Positions 25,656 to 33,043 of a stretch of DNA of 64,000 nt are shown here, piece after piece (position 1 is the stretch's first letter; every line of letters starts with the position of its first letter). The stretch comes from Nocardioides panzhihuensis (GTDB taxonomy: Bacteria; Actinomycetota; Actinomycetes; Propionibacteriales; Nocardioidaceae), in NCBI RefSeq assembly GCF_013408335.1, contig NZ_JACBZR010000001.1, forward strand, positions 2,356,001 through 2,420,000, in the 5' to 3' direction. Position numbers and translations under genes: made by a program. The notes under the pieces were generated by a model. That model was not told the origin of the DNA. It was given only the letters and a program-made list of their open reading frames with translations, and did no database searches.

Positions 25656-26774
25656 TCAGGCGGCTCGGCCGATGGGGCCGAGCCAGTCCTCGAGCCCGTC
25701 CCAGGACTCCTCCCAGAGCTGGCCGCGCTGGGCTATCTCCTGGTCGGTGAGAAGCGCGCGCTCGAAGGCGAGCGGGATCTGGTCGGCCTCGTCGTCGATG
25801 CCGACCACGACGATGCGGGTGAGCCGCTCGGTGCGCCCCCACTTCTGGGTCGACCCCACGCTCGCCTGGCCACCGGCGCCGTCCCAGACGCAGATGTCGT
25901 CGGGACGGGTCGGGACCCAGAAGCAGCCGCGCGAGCGACGCGGGCCACCGCCGAGGATCTCCAGCTCCTCCTGGAACCGGACGGGGTGGATCGGGCGCTC
26001 GGAGCGCAGGTCGAGCCGCCAGGCACCGCCCTCGGGCAGCGGGGGCAGCGGGTTGCGGCGCACCTCTGCGACCCAGGCCTCCACCGCGTGGTGGCGGTGC
26101 ACGCCCGCGACCAGGCCGGCGGCATCCAGGAGCGAGGGGTCGGTCACCACCGGCGTACGCGGCTGGGCCAGCGTGGCCACCAGCGAGTGCTCCTCGGGCT
26201 CGGGGGTCTCGGTGATGCAGACGACGTCGGCGTACTCCACGATCGCGCTGGCGACCTCGGCGACGCCACGACGGTCGTCCTCGGAGGTGGCCAGGCCGCG
26301 CTCGTCGAGCAGGTCGGGTCCGAGCAGATCCTCGGCGACGGTGCTGCCCTCGAGGGCGGCGACGACCGCGGCGATGGAGATGTGCGGAGCCATGCGCGGC
26401 GCCCAGGAGAGCACCCGGCAGACCTGGATCGCCTCCGCGGCGACCGGCAGGCAGGCCACGATGCTGGCCCAGCGACCCTGCACGGCGAGGCGCTCGAGGG
26501 TGGGGACGATGTCCTCGCGGATCGCGCAGGCGACGCAGGCGTGGGCGAGATTGATCTCCTCGTGCTCGACCACGCCGCCGATGTCGCTGACGATGCGGGT
26601 CAGCAGCTGGCGGCTCGGGTCGATGACGTGGCGGACCATGACCGTGTCGGGCAGGCCGAACTGGAGCGAGACGGTCGCGGAGAGCATCGCGGCCTCCTCC
26701 ACCCCGCTGACCAGGATGACCGGCACCTTCGGACTCGGGAGCTTGCGCCGCGACCGTGGTCGGGGCGCAGTCAT
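25656..26774 (-). CDS. COG0523 (CobW/ZNG1-like) protein with degenerate P-loop
   Basis: 372 residues. The C-terminal CobW_C domain is clear ([20 protein letters not shown], then GSTQKWG). The N-terminal GTPase domain is not: where family members have a GxxGxGKT loop this one reads [18 protein letters not shown], without Gly-Lys-Thr, and the CxCC metal motif is reduced to CVACAI. GTP hydrolysis is therefore doubtful. Family members deliver zinc to client proteins under limitation. Its place in an operon with Cys-free ribosomal proteins keeps the zinc link. The ATG overlaps the rpmE stop. Confidence 0.85.
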   Translation of the reverse strand: MTAPRPRSRRKLPSPKVPVILVSGVEEAAMLSATVSLQFGLPDTVMVRHVIDPSRQLLTRIVSDIGGVVEHEEINLAHACVACAIREDIVPTLERLAVQGRWASIVACLPVAAEAIQVCRVLSWAPRMAPHISIAAVVAALEGSTVAEDLLGPDLLDERGLATSEDDRRGVAEVASAIVEYADVVCITETPEPEEHSLVATLAQPRTPVVTDPSLLDAAGLVAGVHRHHAVEAWVAEVRRNPLPPLPEGGAWRLDLRSERPIHPVRFQEELEILGGGPRRSRGCFWVPTRPDDICVWDGAGGQASVGSTQKWGRTERLTRIVVVGIDDEADQIPLAFERALLTDQEIAQRGQLWEESWDGLEDWLGPIGRAA

Positions 26775-27034
26775 CGGCCGCGCCCGTAGCGCCGCTTGAA
26801 CCGCTCGACCCGGCCCTCGGTGTCGACCACGCGGCCACGCCCGGTCCAGAACGGGTGGCTGGCACTGGAGACGTCAACGTCGACGACCGGGTAGGTCTCG
26901 CCGTTCTCCCAGGTCACCTGCTCGTGGTCGTTGGCGAGACGCTCGCGGATCGTGGACTGCATCAGGAAGAGCCTGTCCGCCGAGCGGTCGCGGAAGACGA
27001 CCGGCCCGGAGACGGGGTGGATGCCTTGCTTCAT
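26771..27034 (-). CDS. rpmE: Ribosomal protein L31 type B, zinc-independent
   Basis: 87 residues with the type B signature MKQGIHPVSGPVVFRDRSADRLF and SASHPFWTGRGRVVDTEGRVERFKRRYG, and without the Cys residues of type A. First gene of the leftward operon rpmE, COG0523, rpmF, rpsR, rpmJ. It has AGGAGG before the ATG, a TAGAAT hexamer upstream and a Zur-box-like palindrome over the promoter. Confidence 0.95.
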   Translation of the reverse strand: MKQGIHPVSGPVVFRDRSADRLFLMQSTIRERLANDHEQVTWENGETYPVVDVDVSSASHPFWTGRGRVVDTEGRVERFKRRYGRGR

Positions 27035-27051
27035 GGGGACCTCCTGTGGTT

Positions 27052-27070
27052 AATGATAACGGTTCTCATT
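27052..27070. promoter_or_regulatory. Zur-box-like operator before rpmE
   Basis: AATGATAACGGTTCTCATT is a 19-base near-perfect palindrome: eight of nine pairs match around the central G. It abuts a TAGAAT -10 hexamer (27068-27073, minus strand), so bound protein would block transcription. The context, zinc-independent ribosomal proteins, is the classic Zur regulon. Confidence 0.8.
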
Positions 27071-27109
27071 CTACACACAGGTGGCGCCTCACTCATATCG
27101 AGGCGGGAC

Positions 27110-27676
27110 TCATCCTTCGGCGGTGTGGGTGTGCATGCGTACGCCCTCACTGTTGAAGATGCTCAGCACCTGGGCCGGGCGCGACCCGGTCGCGAAGATC
27201 GCGTGCGGCACCCGAGTGTCGAACTCGGCAGCCTCGCCGCGGGTCAGCACCAGGTCACGGTCGCCCAGCAGCAGCCGGAGCTTGCCGGAGATGACGTAGA
27301 GCCACTCGTAGCCGTCGTGGACCCGCGGCTCCGGCACCTCGGTCGCCGGCTGGTAGGTGATCTTGAAGGTGTTGACCGGCGACCCCTCGGGGGTCAGCGG
27401 CGCGATCTCCATCCCGTCACGGCGGATCACCGGCCGGCGTACGCGTGGGTCCGGGACCAAGGGCGTCACCAGGCTGTCGAGCCCGACGCCGAGGTGGCGG
27501 GTCAGCGGGATCAGCAGCTCCAGGCTCGCCTGACGCTTGCCCGACTCGAGCCGGGACAGCGTGCTGGGCGACATCTCCGCCATCGCGGCCAGCTGGTCCA
27601 GCGTCCAGCCCTTGCTGTGCCGGATCGCCCGGATCCGCGGGCCGACCTGCTTGAGCTCGTCGATCATGTGCTCCAT
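27110..27676 (-). CDS. XRE-family regulator with C-terminal cupin
   Basis: 188 residues. The N-terminal helix-turn-helix (GWTLDQLAAMAEMSPSTLSRLESGKRQ) is followed by a cupin domain with DGYEWLYVISGKLRLLLGDRDLVLTRGEAAEFDTRVPHAI. Proteins of this build sense small ligands through the cupin. It is divergent from the oxidoreductase-methyltransferase fusion gene across 63 bases and probably regulates it and itself. A start nine bases later (MIDEL) is possible. Confidence 0.85.
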   Translation of the reverse strand: MEHMIDELKQVGPRIRAIRHSKGWTLDQLAAMAEMSPSTLSRLESGKRQASLELLIPLTRHLGVGLDSLVTPLVPDPRVRRPVIRRDGMEIAPLTPEGSPVNTFKITYQPATEVPEPRVHDGYEWLYVISGKLRLLLGDRDLVLTRGEAAEFDTRVPHAIFATGSRPAQVLSIFNSEGVRMHTHTAEG

Positions 27677-27739
27677 CTCCCATTTGCCAAATCCGCAAGA
27701 AGCCTTGCCATTCCTTCATTGTGCCAGTGAACTGGTGAC

Positions 27740-29302
27740 ATGACCGAAAACACCGAACACCTCGACGCAATCGTCATCGGCGGCGGAGCCGCCGGACTCT
27801 CCGCAGCCCTCATGCTCGGCCGCTCCCGTCGCAAGACCCTCGTGGTCGACTCCGGCCTTCCCCGCAACCGCTTCGCCGCCCACATGAACGGCGTCCTCGG
27901 CCACGACGGCCTCGACCCCGCCGAGCTGCTGCGCAAGGGACGCGAAGAGCTCGCTGCGTACGGCGTGGAGATCCGTCCCGGGCGCGTCGCCCGTCTCGAC
28001 GAGACCGAACACGGCGTGAGCGTCCTCCTGGACGACGGCGAGCAGCTCACCGGCCGGATCGCGATCGTCGCCACCGGCGTCACCGATGAGCTTCCCGACA
28101 TCCCGGGCCTGGCCGAGCGCTGGGGCGCCACCGTCCTGCACTGCCCCTACTGCCACGGCTGGGAGGTGCGTGACCGACGGATCGGGGTGCTGACCACCTC
28201 CCCCCTCGGCATGCACCAGGCGCAGCTGATCCGGCAGTGGAGCGACGACGTCGTCGTCTTCACCGCGGGACTGGGACCTGTCGAGGAGGCCGACGAGCAG
28301 CGTCTGCGCGCGCGTGGGGTCGAGCTCGTCGCCGCGCCCGTCGTCGAGGTGCTCGGCGAGGGCGACCAGGTCACCGCGGTGCGTACCGCGGACGGGCTGG
28401 TCACCGAGGTCGGCGCCATCTTCACCGCTGGGACCCTGCGCCCGCACGACGATTTCCTGACTCACCTCGGCCTCGACCGCGCCGACAGCCCCATCGGCAG
28501 CTTCCTCGCCGTCGACGCGACCGGCAAGACCAGCAGCGACCGGATCTGGGCTGTCGGCAACGTGTCCAACCCGATGGCCAACGTCCCGATCAGCATGAGC
28601 GCCGGCACCATGGCCGGCAGCGTCGTGAACATGACTCTGGTCACCGACGACTTCGACCGCGCCGTTGCCGGCCCCGCAGAGGCGAGCGACCCGGTCGCCT
28701 TCTGGCAGGAGAGGTACGCCGGCAGCGACCACGTCTGGTCCGGCAAGGTCAACAAGGTGCTCGGTGACGTCGCCCCCGGCCTGGAGCCGGGGACAGCGCT
28801 CGACCTGGGCTGCGGCGAGGGAGCCGACGTGATCTGGCTGGCGCAGCAGGGATGGCGGGCCACCGGGATCGACATCTCGAGCAACGCCGTGGACCGGGCC
28901 CGGCAGGCCGCCCTGGCATCGGGGCTCACCGAGGAGCAGGCCCGGTTCGTCGCCTCCGATCTGGCCGGCCTCGACGGATCCGGAGGCTACGACCTGGTCA
29001 CCGCCAGCTTCTTCCAGTCCCCCGTCGAGCTGCCCCGCGCCGACATCCTCCGCCGGGCGGCCGGGCTGGTGAACACCGGTGGCCACCTGCTCATCACCTC
29101 GCACGCCGCAGCACCTTCATGGGCCGACGCCGCCGCGCACGAGCACCGCTTCCTCGACGCCAAGGAGGAGCTCGAGGCGCTCGAGCTGTCCGAGGACGCC
29201 TGGGAGACGGTCGTCCTCGAGCACCGGGACCGCCCCGTCACCAGCCCGTCCGGCGAGCCCGCCACCCTCGAGGACTCCGTGGTCCTGCTCCGTCGCAGGT
29301 GA
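27740..29302 (+). CDS. Fused thioredoxin-reductase-like FAD oxidoreductase and SAM methyltransferase
   Basis: 520 residues. Residues 1-300 are a thioredoxin-reductase-like domain: the FAD loop IVIGGGAAGLSAA, the motif CPYCHGWE around residue 135 that replaces the usual CxxC, and the C-terminal FAD block WAVGNVSNPMANVPISMSAG. Residues 315-520 are a class I methyltransferase with DLGCGEGADVIWLAQQG and a FASFFQSP-like motif IV. This two-domain fusion is known among actinobacteria. The natural substrate is not known to me; detoxification of thiol-reactive compounds is plausible. The divergent XRE-cupin gene is its likely regulator. Confidence 0.85.
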   Translation: MTENTEHLDAIVIGGGAAGLSAALMLGRSRRKTLVVDSGLPRNRFAAHMNGVLGHDGLDPAELLRKGREELAAYGVEIRPGRVARLDETEHGVSVLLDDGEQLTGRIAIVATGVTDELPDIPGLAERWGATVLHCPYCHGWEVRDRRIGVLTTSPLGMHQAQLIRQWSDDVVVFTAGLGPVEEADEQRLRARGVELVAAPVVEVLGEGDQVTAVRTADGLVTEVGAIFTAGTLRPHDDFLTHLGLDRADSPIGSFLAVDATGKTSSDRIWAVGNVSNPMANVPISMSAGTMAGSVVNMTLVTDDFDRAVAGPAEASDPVAFWQERYAGSDHVWSGKVNKVLGDVAPGLEPGTALDLGCGEGADVIWLAQQGWRATGIDISSNAVDRARQAALASGLTEEQARFVASDLAGLDGSGGYDLVTASFFQSPVELPRADILRRAAGLVNTGGHLLITSHAAAPSWADAAAHEHRFLDAKEELEALELSEDAWETVVLEHRDRPVTSPSGEPATLEDSVVLLRRR

Positions 29303-29354
29303 GTCGCGGTGGCGTCCGAAAGGTGAGACGGATCGAGCGACTGGACAGGCACTT

Positions 29355-29394
29355 CATGGAGTTGACGGGTGTTTCAGTGCCCGTCAACTCCATG
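29355..29394. terminator. Bidirectional hairpin between convergent genes
   Basis: The arms CATGGAGTTGACGGG (29355-29369) and CCCGTCAACTCCATG (29380-29394) are a perfect 15-base inverted repeat with a 10-base loop. It lies between the fusion gene (+) and a hypothetical gene (-). Confidence 0.75.
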
Positions 29395-29453
29395 CCTGAG
29401 AAATTTGTAGAGGCCGGTCGACCGGGAATCCATGGAGCCCAGCCGACCGAACG

Positions 29454-30002
29454 CTAGGCAGCACCACAGCTCTCGGTGAGGAACTCACCGAGCCGCTCGT
29501 AGGCGAGGTTCTGGGCCTCGCTGCGCTCGAGGGGGTCCTCGCCGCGGCCAGTGCGCAGGGCGTCCTCGATCATCATCCGCACGCCTTCGACGGCAGCAGC
29601 CGGGGTGCCTTCGGGAACGCCCATCGACTGCAGGCTCGTCGCCGCCAGCCCCAGCGCAGTCTCGTTCTCGTCGTTCGGCGAGGACATCTGGGCAGCGTGG
29701 GCGTTCGCCATCGTCTGTACGCCGCCGCAGAACTCTTCCATGGAGGCGACCGGGCCGGCAGCGACAGGGGCGGCAGAGGAGGCCGCTGAGCCCGGCGGGC
29801 CCGAACCCGCCGGGGTATCGCCGGAACCGAGGTCGCGGGTGAGGACAACGACTCCGATCGCGACCGCGATCAGCACGCCGACGACGAGCGCGCGCGGCGG
29901 GTGCGGAAGCCGCTCTCGCCAGGCCGGCTCGTGCTGCGCCTCGGCAGCGGCGCGTCGAGCCGGGTTCCCGGACCGCTTCCCAGGCTGTCTTCCAGAGCTC
30001 AC
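29454..30002 (-). CDS. Hypothetical single-pass membrane protein
   Basis: 182 residues. A basic cytoplasmic N terminus of about 37 residues precedes one transmembrane helix (ALVVGVLIAVAIGVVVL), then a Gly/Ser/Pro/Ala-rich linker and a helical extracytoplasmic domain with two cysteines (EEFCGGV and the C-terminal ESCGAA) that could form a disulfide. No family recognised. It lies downstream of the TIGR03943 gene, separated by 10 bases, so it could be the last gene of that operon. Confidence 0.6.
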   Translation of the reverse strand: MSSGRQPGKRSGNPARRAAAEAQHEPAWRERLPHPPRALVVGVLIAVAIGVVVLTRDLGSGDTPAGSGPPGSAASSAAPVAAGPVASMEEFCGGVQTMANAHAAQMSSPNDENETALGLAATSLQSMGVPEGTPAAAVEGVRMMIEDALRTGRGEDPLERSEAQNLAYERLGEFLTESCGAA

Positions 30003-30012
30003 CGGACAGCGC

Positions 30013-30729
30013 TCACTGGTAGGTGTTGGCCGGCGCCTCGCGCGGCTCGACGGAGGTGGCCTCGATGGCGGTCTCCGACTTGCCGCCCGGTGCCGTGCCC
30101 TCGACCCAGCGACCGGTGACCGCGACCCAGGAGTCGCGCTCCGGGGCGTCGTCGTAGTCCTCCACGCGCACCCGGGAGGCGCTCGCGTCGGCGGCGCAGC
30201 AGGCGATGGCGATGCGGGTGACGTACCAGTTGCCGTTCTCCTCGTCGTTGCTGACGAAGCCGGTCAGGCGGATGTCGCGGCCCTTGATCGTCGAGCCGCC
30301 CTCCACCCCGGCGCGCCACATGAACTCGGCGACCTCGACGTCCACCGGACCGTCCGACGCCGGCAGGGGCAGGATCTCGGCGTCGGGAGCGGCCGCGACC
30401 GGATCGTCTGCACGACGCTCGGCGAGGTAGGCACCCAGGGACGGCGGGCTCGCGACGAAGACGATCACACCGGGCACGATCGCCAGCCAGGTCATCGCCG
30501 GGACCTTGTGGCCGTGCCCATGGTCGTGGTCGTGGTCGTCCTCGTCCTGCTCCTCCGGCTCGGGACGCAGCAGCATCCACGCCGTCAGCCCGAGCAGCAC
30601 CACGCCGGTGACGACCAGCGGCCACTTCATCCAGTCGGTGACATACCTCAGATAGCCGTCGCCGAGCGCGAGCCGCAGCAGGACGGCGCCGAGGAACCCG
30701 ACGACCAGGGCCTGGGTTGTACGTGTCAC
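30013..30729 (-). CDS. TIGR03943/YcgQ-like membrane protein with His-rich linker
   Basis: About 238 residues from a GTG at 30729, chosen because GGAGG lies eight bases upstream; a TTG at 30750 is an alternative. Two N-terminal transmembrane helices are followed by an acidic His-rich segment (DDHDHDHGHGH) suited to metal binding, a third helix, then a soluble domain with VDVAEFMWRAG-like and FVSNDEENGNWYVTRIAIACCAADA segments of the family. The partner permease is encoded upstream, with a tiny leader ORF between. The pair is conserved but its transported substrate is unsettled; zinc is suggested by context. Confidence 0.8.
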   Translation of the reverse strand: MTRTTQALVVGFLGAVLLRLALGDGYLRYVTDWMKWPLVVTGVVLLGLTAWMLLRPEPEEQDEDDHDHDHGHGHKVPAMTWLAIVPGVIVFVASPPSLGAYLAERRADDPVAAAPDAEILPLPASDGPVDVEVAEFMWRAGVEGGSTIKGRDIRLTGFVSNDEENGNWYVTRIAIACCAADASASRVRVEDYDDAPERDSWVAVTGRWVEGTAPGGKSETAIEATSVEPREAPANTYQ

Positions 30730-30812
30730 GCGGCCACCTCCGTTGCGCAAGCGCCATCGTACGGACGCGGCCGCGCGTTGATTGTATGGATCGCTCGCTG
30801 ACGCTCGCTCAC
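30726..30812 (-). CDS. 28-residue leader ORF (MSER family, copy C)
   Basis: The GTG overlaps the stop of the upstream permease gene and the TGA overlaps the GTG start of the TIGR03943 gene. The product starts VSERQRAI, contains RPRPYDGACA and ends TEVAA. The arms 30730-30743 and 30761-30774 can pair with two mismatches, and the arm next to the downstream start contains GGAGG. Same architecture as the copies at 9022, 31792 and 59420. Confidence 0.55.
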   Translation of the reverse strand: MSERQRAIHTINARPRPYDGACATEVAA

Positions 30813-31795
30813 AGCAACCACCATCCGATGCCGACGGCGGAGGCGACCGCCGTGATGATCACCAAGGGTACGAAACGGAGCGCGAAGCCCATGCCGAAAT
30901 GGCCGGCTTCCATGGAAGCGAGCTTGATGTCCATCGCCGGGCCGACGACGAGGAAGACCAGCTTCGCGGTGTCGGAGAACGCCGTGAACGAGGCCGCCAC
31001 GAAGGCGTCCGACTCGGAGCAGAGCGCGACGATGAAGGCGAACAGCGCCAGCGTCAGGATCCCCAGCACCGCCTGCCCGGCGACGGTGTTGACCACCGAG
31101 CGGGGTACGAAGGTGTTGACCGCCGCGGCCAGCATGGCGCCCAGCACCAGGAACCCGGAGGCGTGCATGAAGTCGTGGCTGACGTTGCCGAGGAACGACC
31201 GCTCGTGGGCGTGCTGGTCGCGACCGAGGTTGGTCAGCCGCTCGAGCAGCAGCTTGCCGCGGGCGAGCATGATCCAGCCGACCGCGACAGCCGTGATCAT
31301 CGAGGCCATGAACCGAGCCAGCACCATCATCGGCTGGCCGGGGAAGGCGACGGCGGTCGAGACGAGCACCGCCGGGTTGACCGCCGGCGCGGCCAGCATG
31401 AACGTCAGCGCCACCGCGGGCGCGACCCCACGACGGATCAGCGAGTTGGTCACCGGCACCGCGGCGCACTCGCAGCCCGGCAGCCCGATCCCGGCCAGGC
31501 CGGCGACCGGGACGCCGAGCACGGGGCTCTTCGGCACGATCCTGCTCAGCGCCTTCTCCGAGAGGAACGTCGAGATGACGGCGCTGAGCAGCACGCCGCC
31601 CAGCAGGAACGGCGCCGACTGCACCACGATGGCGACGAAGATCGTGCCCCAGGTGTTGAACAGGTCATGGTCCAGCAGCGGCAGCAGCCAGCGCTGGGAG
31701 AGCAGGATGAGGAGCAGCACGATCGCCACGACCTCTGTCTGCCCCAGCCGGAACCCTGGCTTCTCGGCCGCCCGCTCCGGCGCCTTCGTACTCAT
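30809..31795 (-). CDS. DUF318/YcgR-family permease
   Basis: 328 residues with about eight hydrophobic helices. The family motifs GVPVAGLAGIGLPGCECAAVPVTNSLIRRGVAPAVALTFMLAAPAVNP are evident, including the PGCEC segment. These permeases are nearly always paired with a TIGR03943 protein, as here. Located downstream of rpsN on the same strand, it may be read from the Zur-controlled rpmB promoter. It is preceded by a leader ORF whose TGA overlaps its ATG and whose last codons hold its GGAGG site. Substrate unknown; a metal ion is a reasonable guess. Confidence 0.85.
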   Translation of the reverse strand: MSTKAPERAAEKPGFRLGQTEVVAIVLLLILLSQRWLLPLLDHDLFNTWGTIFVAIVVQSAPFLLGGVLLSAVISTFLSEKALSRIVPKSPVLGVPVAGLAGIGLPGCECAAVPVTNSLIRRGVAPAVALTFMLAAPAVNPAVLVSTAVAFPGQPMMVLARFMASMITAVAVGWIMLARGKLLLERLTNLGRDQHAHERSFLGNVSHDFMHASGFLVLGAMLAAAVNTFVPRSVVNTVAGQAVLGILTLALFAFIVALCSESDAFVAASFTAFSDTAKLVFLVVGPAMDIKLASMEAGHFGMGFALRFVPLVIITAVASAVGIGWWLL

Positions 31796-31875
31796 GCCGC
31801 CGCCTCCGTCGAAGGGGAGGAATGATACGGACGCGGCGGCCTGAGGCCTACCGTCGCTCGCGTGCGCTCGCTCAT
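31792..31875 (-). CDS. 27-residue leader ORF (MSER family, copy B)
   Basis: It begins MSERTRAT, contains RPPRPY and ends STEAAA; the TGA overlaps the ATG of the permease gene. The segments 31796-31810 and 31826-31840 form a hairpin with one clear mismatch that covers the downstream GGAGG. Unlike copies A, C and E it does not overlap an upstream gene: rpsN ends 84 bases before it. Confidence 0.55.
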   Translation of the reverse strand: MSERTRATVGLRPPRPYHSSPSTEAAA

Positions 31876-31958
31876 GAGGCGTGTGTCTAGCACAGCCCGA
31901 CGACCGCCGGGTTGCGCCCCGCCGATTCGGAATGGTTCCGGTTAGGCTTTGCCGGTAC

Positions 31959-32264
31959 TTACCAGCTGGACTTGGTGATCCCCGGCAGATGTCCCTTGTG
32001 CGCGAGCTCGCGGAACCGGATCCGGGACACGCCCGCCTTGCGCAGATAGCCTCGCGGCCGACCGTCGACCTGGTCACGGTTGCGCAGGCGCACCGGCGAG
32101 GAGTCGCGCGGGAGCCGCGACAGGGCACGGACCGCCTCGGCCTGCTCGGCCGATCCCGGCTCGGCCGTGCGGATGCGCTCCTTGATCTCGGCGCGCCGTT
32201 CCGCATAGCGCGCCACGATCTCGCGCCGCTTCGCGTCGGCCGCGATCTTCGACTTCTTGGCCAT
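31959..32264 (-). CDS. rpsN: Ribosomal protein S14, zinc-independent paralogue
   Basis: 101 residues, the long Cys-free form: [20 protein letters not shown] at the start and [33 protein letters not shown] at the end. The zinc form would carry CxxC pairs. It overlaps the rpmB stop by ATGA and so is expressed with it from the promoter that carries the Zur-box-like site. Confidence 0.95.
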   Translation of the reverse strand: MAKKSKIAADAKRREIVARYAERRAEIKERIRTAEPGSAEQAEAVRALSRLPRDSSPVRLRNRDQVDGRPRGYLRKAGVSRIRFRELAHKGHLPGITKSSW

Positions 32265-32500
32265 CAGACCTTCTCCCCTCGAGCGCGCATCTCGGCGACG
32301 ACGGCCTCGATGCCGCGTACGTCGATCTGCTTGATCGCGTTGGTGCTGAGCCGCAGGGTGACCTTCCGGCCCAGGCTGGGCACGTAGTAGGTCTTCCTCT
32401 GCAGGTTCACCTCCCAGCGTCGTCTGGTCGCCTTCTTGGACCAGGGGCGGTTGTTGCCGTAGCCCGGGCGGGCACCGGTGACCTGACACGTGCGTGACAT
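32264..32500 (-). CDS. rpmB: Ribosomal protein L28, zinc-independent paralogue
   Basis: 78 residues starting [21 protein letters not shown]; only one Cys remains of the CxxC pair used by the zinc form, and the later pair is absent. [29 protein letters not shown] core as in L28. First gene of rpmB-rpsN, divergent from zur, with a Zur-box-like palindrome overlapping a CATAAT hexamer upstream. Confidence 0.95.
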   Translation of the reverse strand: MSRTCQVTGARPGYGNNRPWSKKATRRRWEVNLQRKTYYVPSLGRKVTLRLSTNAIKQIDVRGIEAVVAEMRARGEKV

Positions 32501-32516
32501 GGCAGCCTTTCGTCTT

Positions 32517-32535
32517 ATCGGGAATCATTTTCATT
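32517..32535. promoter_or_regulatory. Zur-box-like operator between rpmB and zur
   Basis: The core CGGGAATCATTTTCA (32519-32533) shares the layout of the boxes before the RiPP locus and rpmE. It overlaps a CATAAT hexamer for rpmB (32533-32538, minus strand) and lies about 85 bases before the zur start, so it should regulate rpmB-rpsN and possibly zur. Confidence 0.7.
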
Positions 32536-32617
32536 ATGGCACAGCCATCCCGCGACACGTCATCGTCGGCCCGCTGACGGTGCCACTGGGCAGGGATCCA
32601 TACCGATACCGACTAAC

Positions 32618-33037
32618 ATGGCGCTCATGGCACCAACCCAGCAGGTCAAGCGGCGCGCGACCAACCAGGGCGCCGCGGTGAAGGAGGCCCTCGCCGCCGA
32701 GGACACCTTCCGCAGCGCCCAGGACGTCTACGCCACGCTGCGAGCGAACGGCGAGAAGATCGGCCTCTCCACGGTCTATCGCCACCTGCAGATCTTCGTC
32801 GACGACGGGCTCGCCGATGTGATCCACAAGCCTGACGGCGAGTCCACCTACCGGCTGTGCGGGGACGCCTCCACGACCCATCACCACCACCTGGTGTGCC
32901 GTCAGTGCGGCAAGGCGGTGGAGATCGAGGGGCCGGCCGTGGAGACCTGGGCCGACAAGGTGGCGGCGCAGCACGGGTTCTCCGACGTCAACCACACGGT
33001 CGAGATCTTCGGCCTCTGCACCTCCTGCGCCTCCTGA
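32618..33037 (+). CDS. zur: Fur-family zinc uptake regulator Zur
   Basis: 139 residues (136 if the second ATG at 32627 is used). Winged-helix DNA-binding region with FRSAQDVYATLRANGEKIGLSTVYRHLQIFVDDGLAD, then the metal-sensing segment THHHHLVCRQCG and a C-terminal CTSC, giving the structural CxxC...CxxC zinc site. The divergent neighbours are zinc-independent ribosomal proteins, which identifies it as Zur rather than Fur. When zinc-loaded it should bind the boxes described here and repress; loss of zinc would switch on the ribosomal paralogues and the RiPP locus. Confidence 0.9.
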   Translation: MALMAPTQQVKRRATNQGAAVKEALAAEDTFRSAQDVYATLRANGEKIGLSTVYRHLQIFVDDGLADVIHKPDGESTYRLCGDASTTHHHHLVCRQCGKAVEIEGPAVETWADKVAAQHGFSDVNHTVEIFGLCTSCAS

Positions 33038-33043
33038 CCGGGC

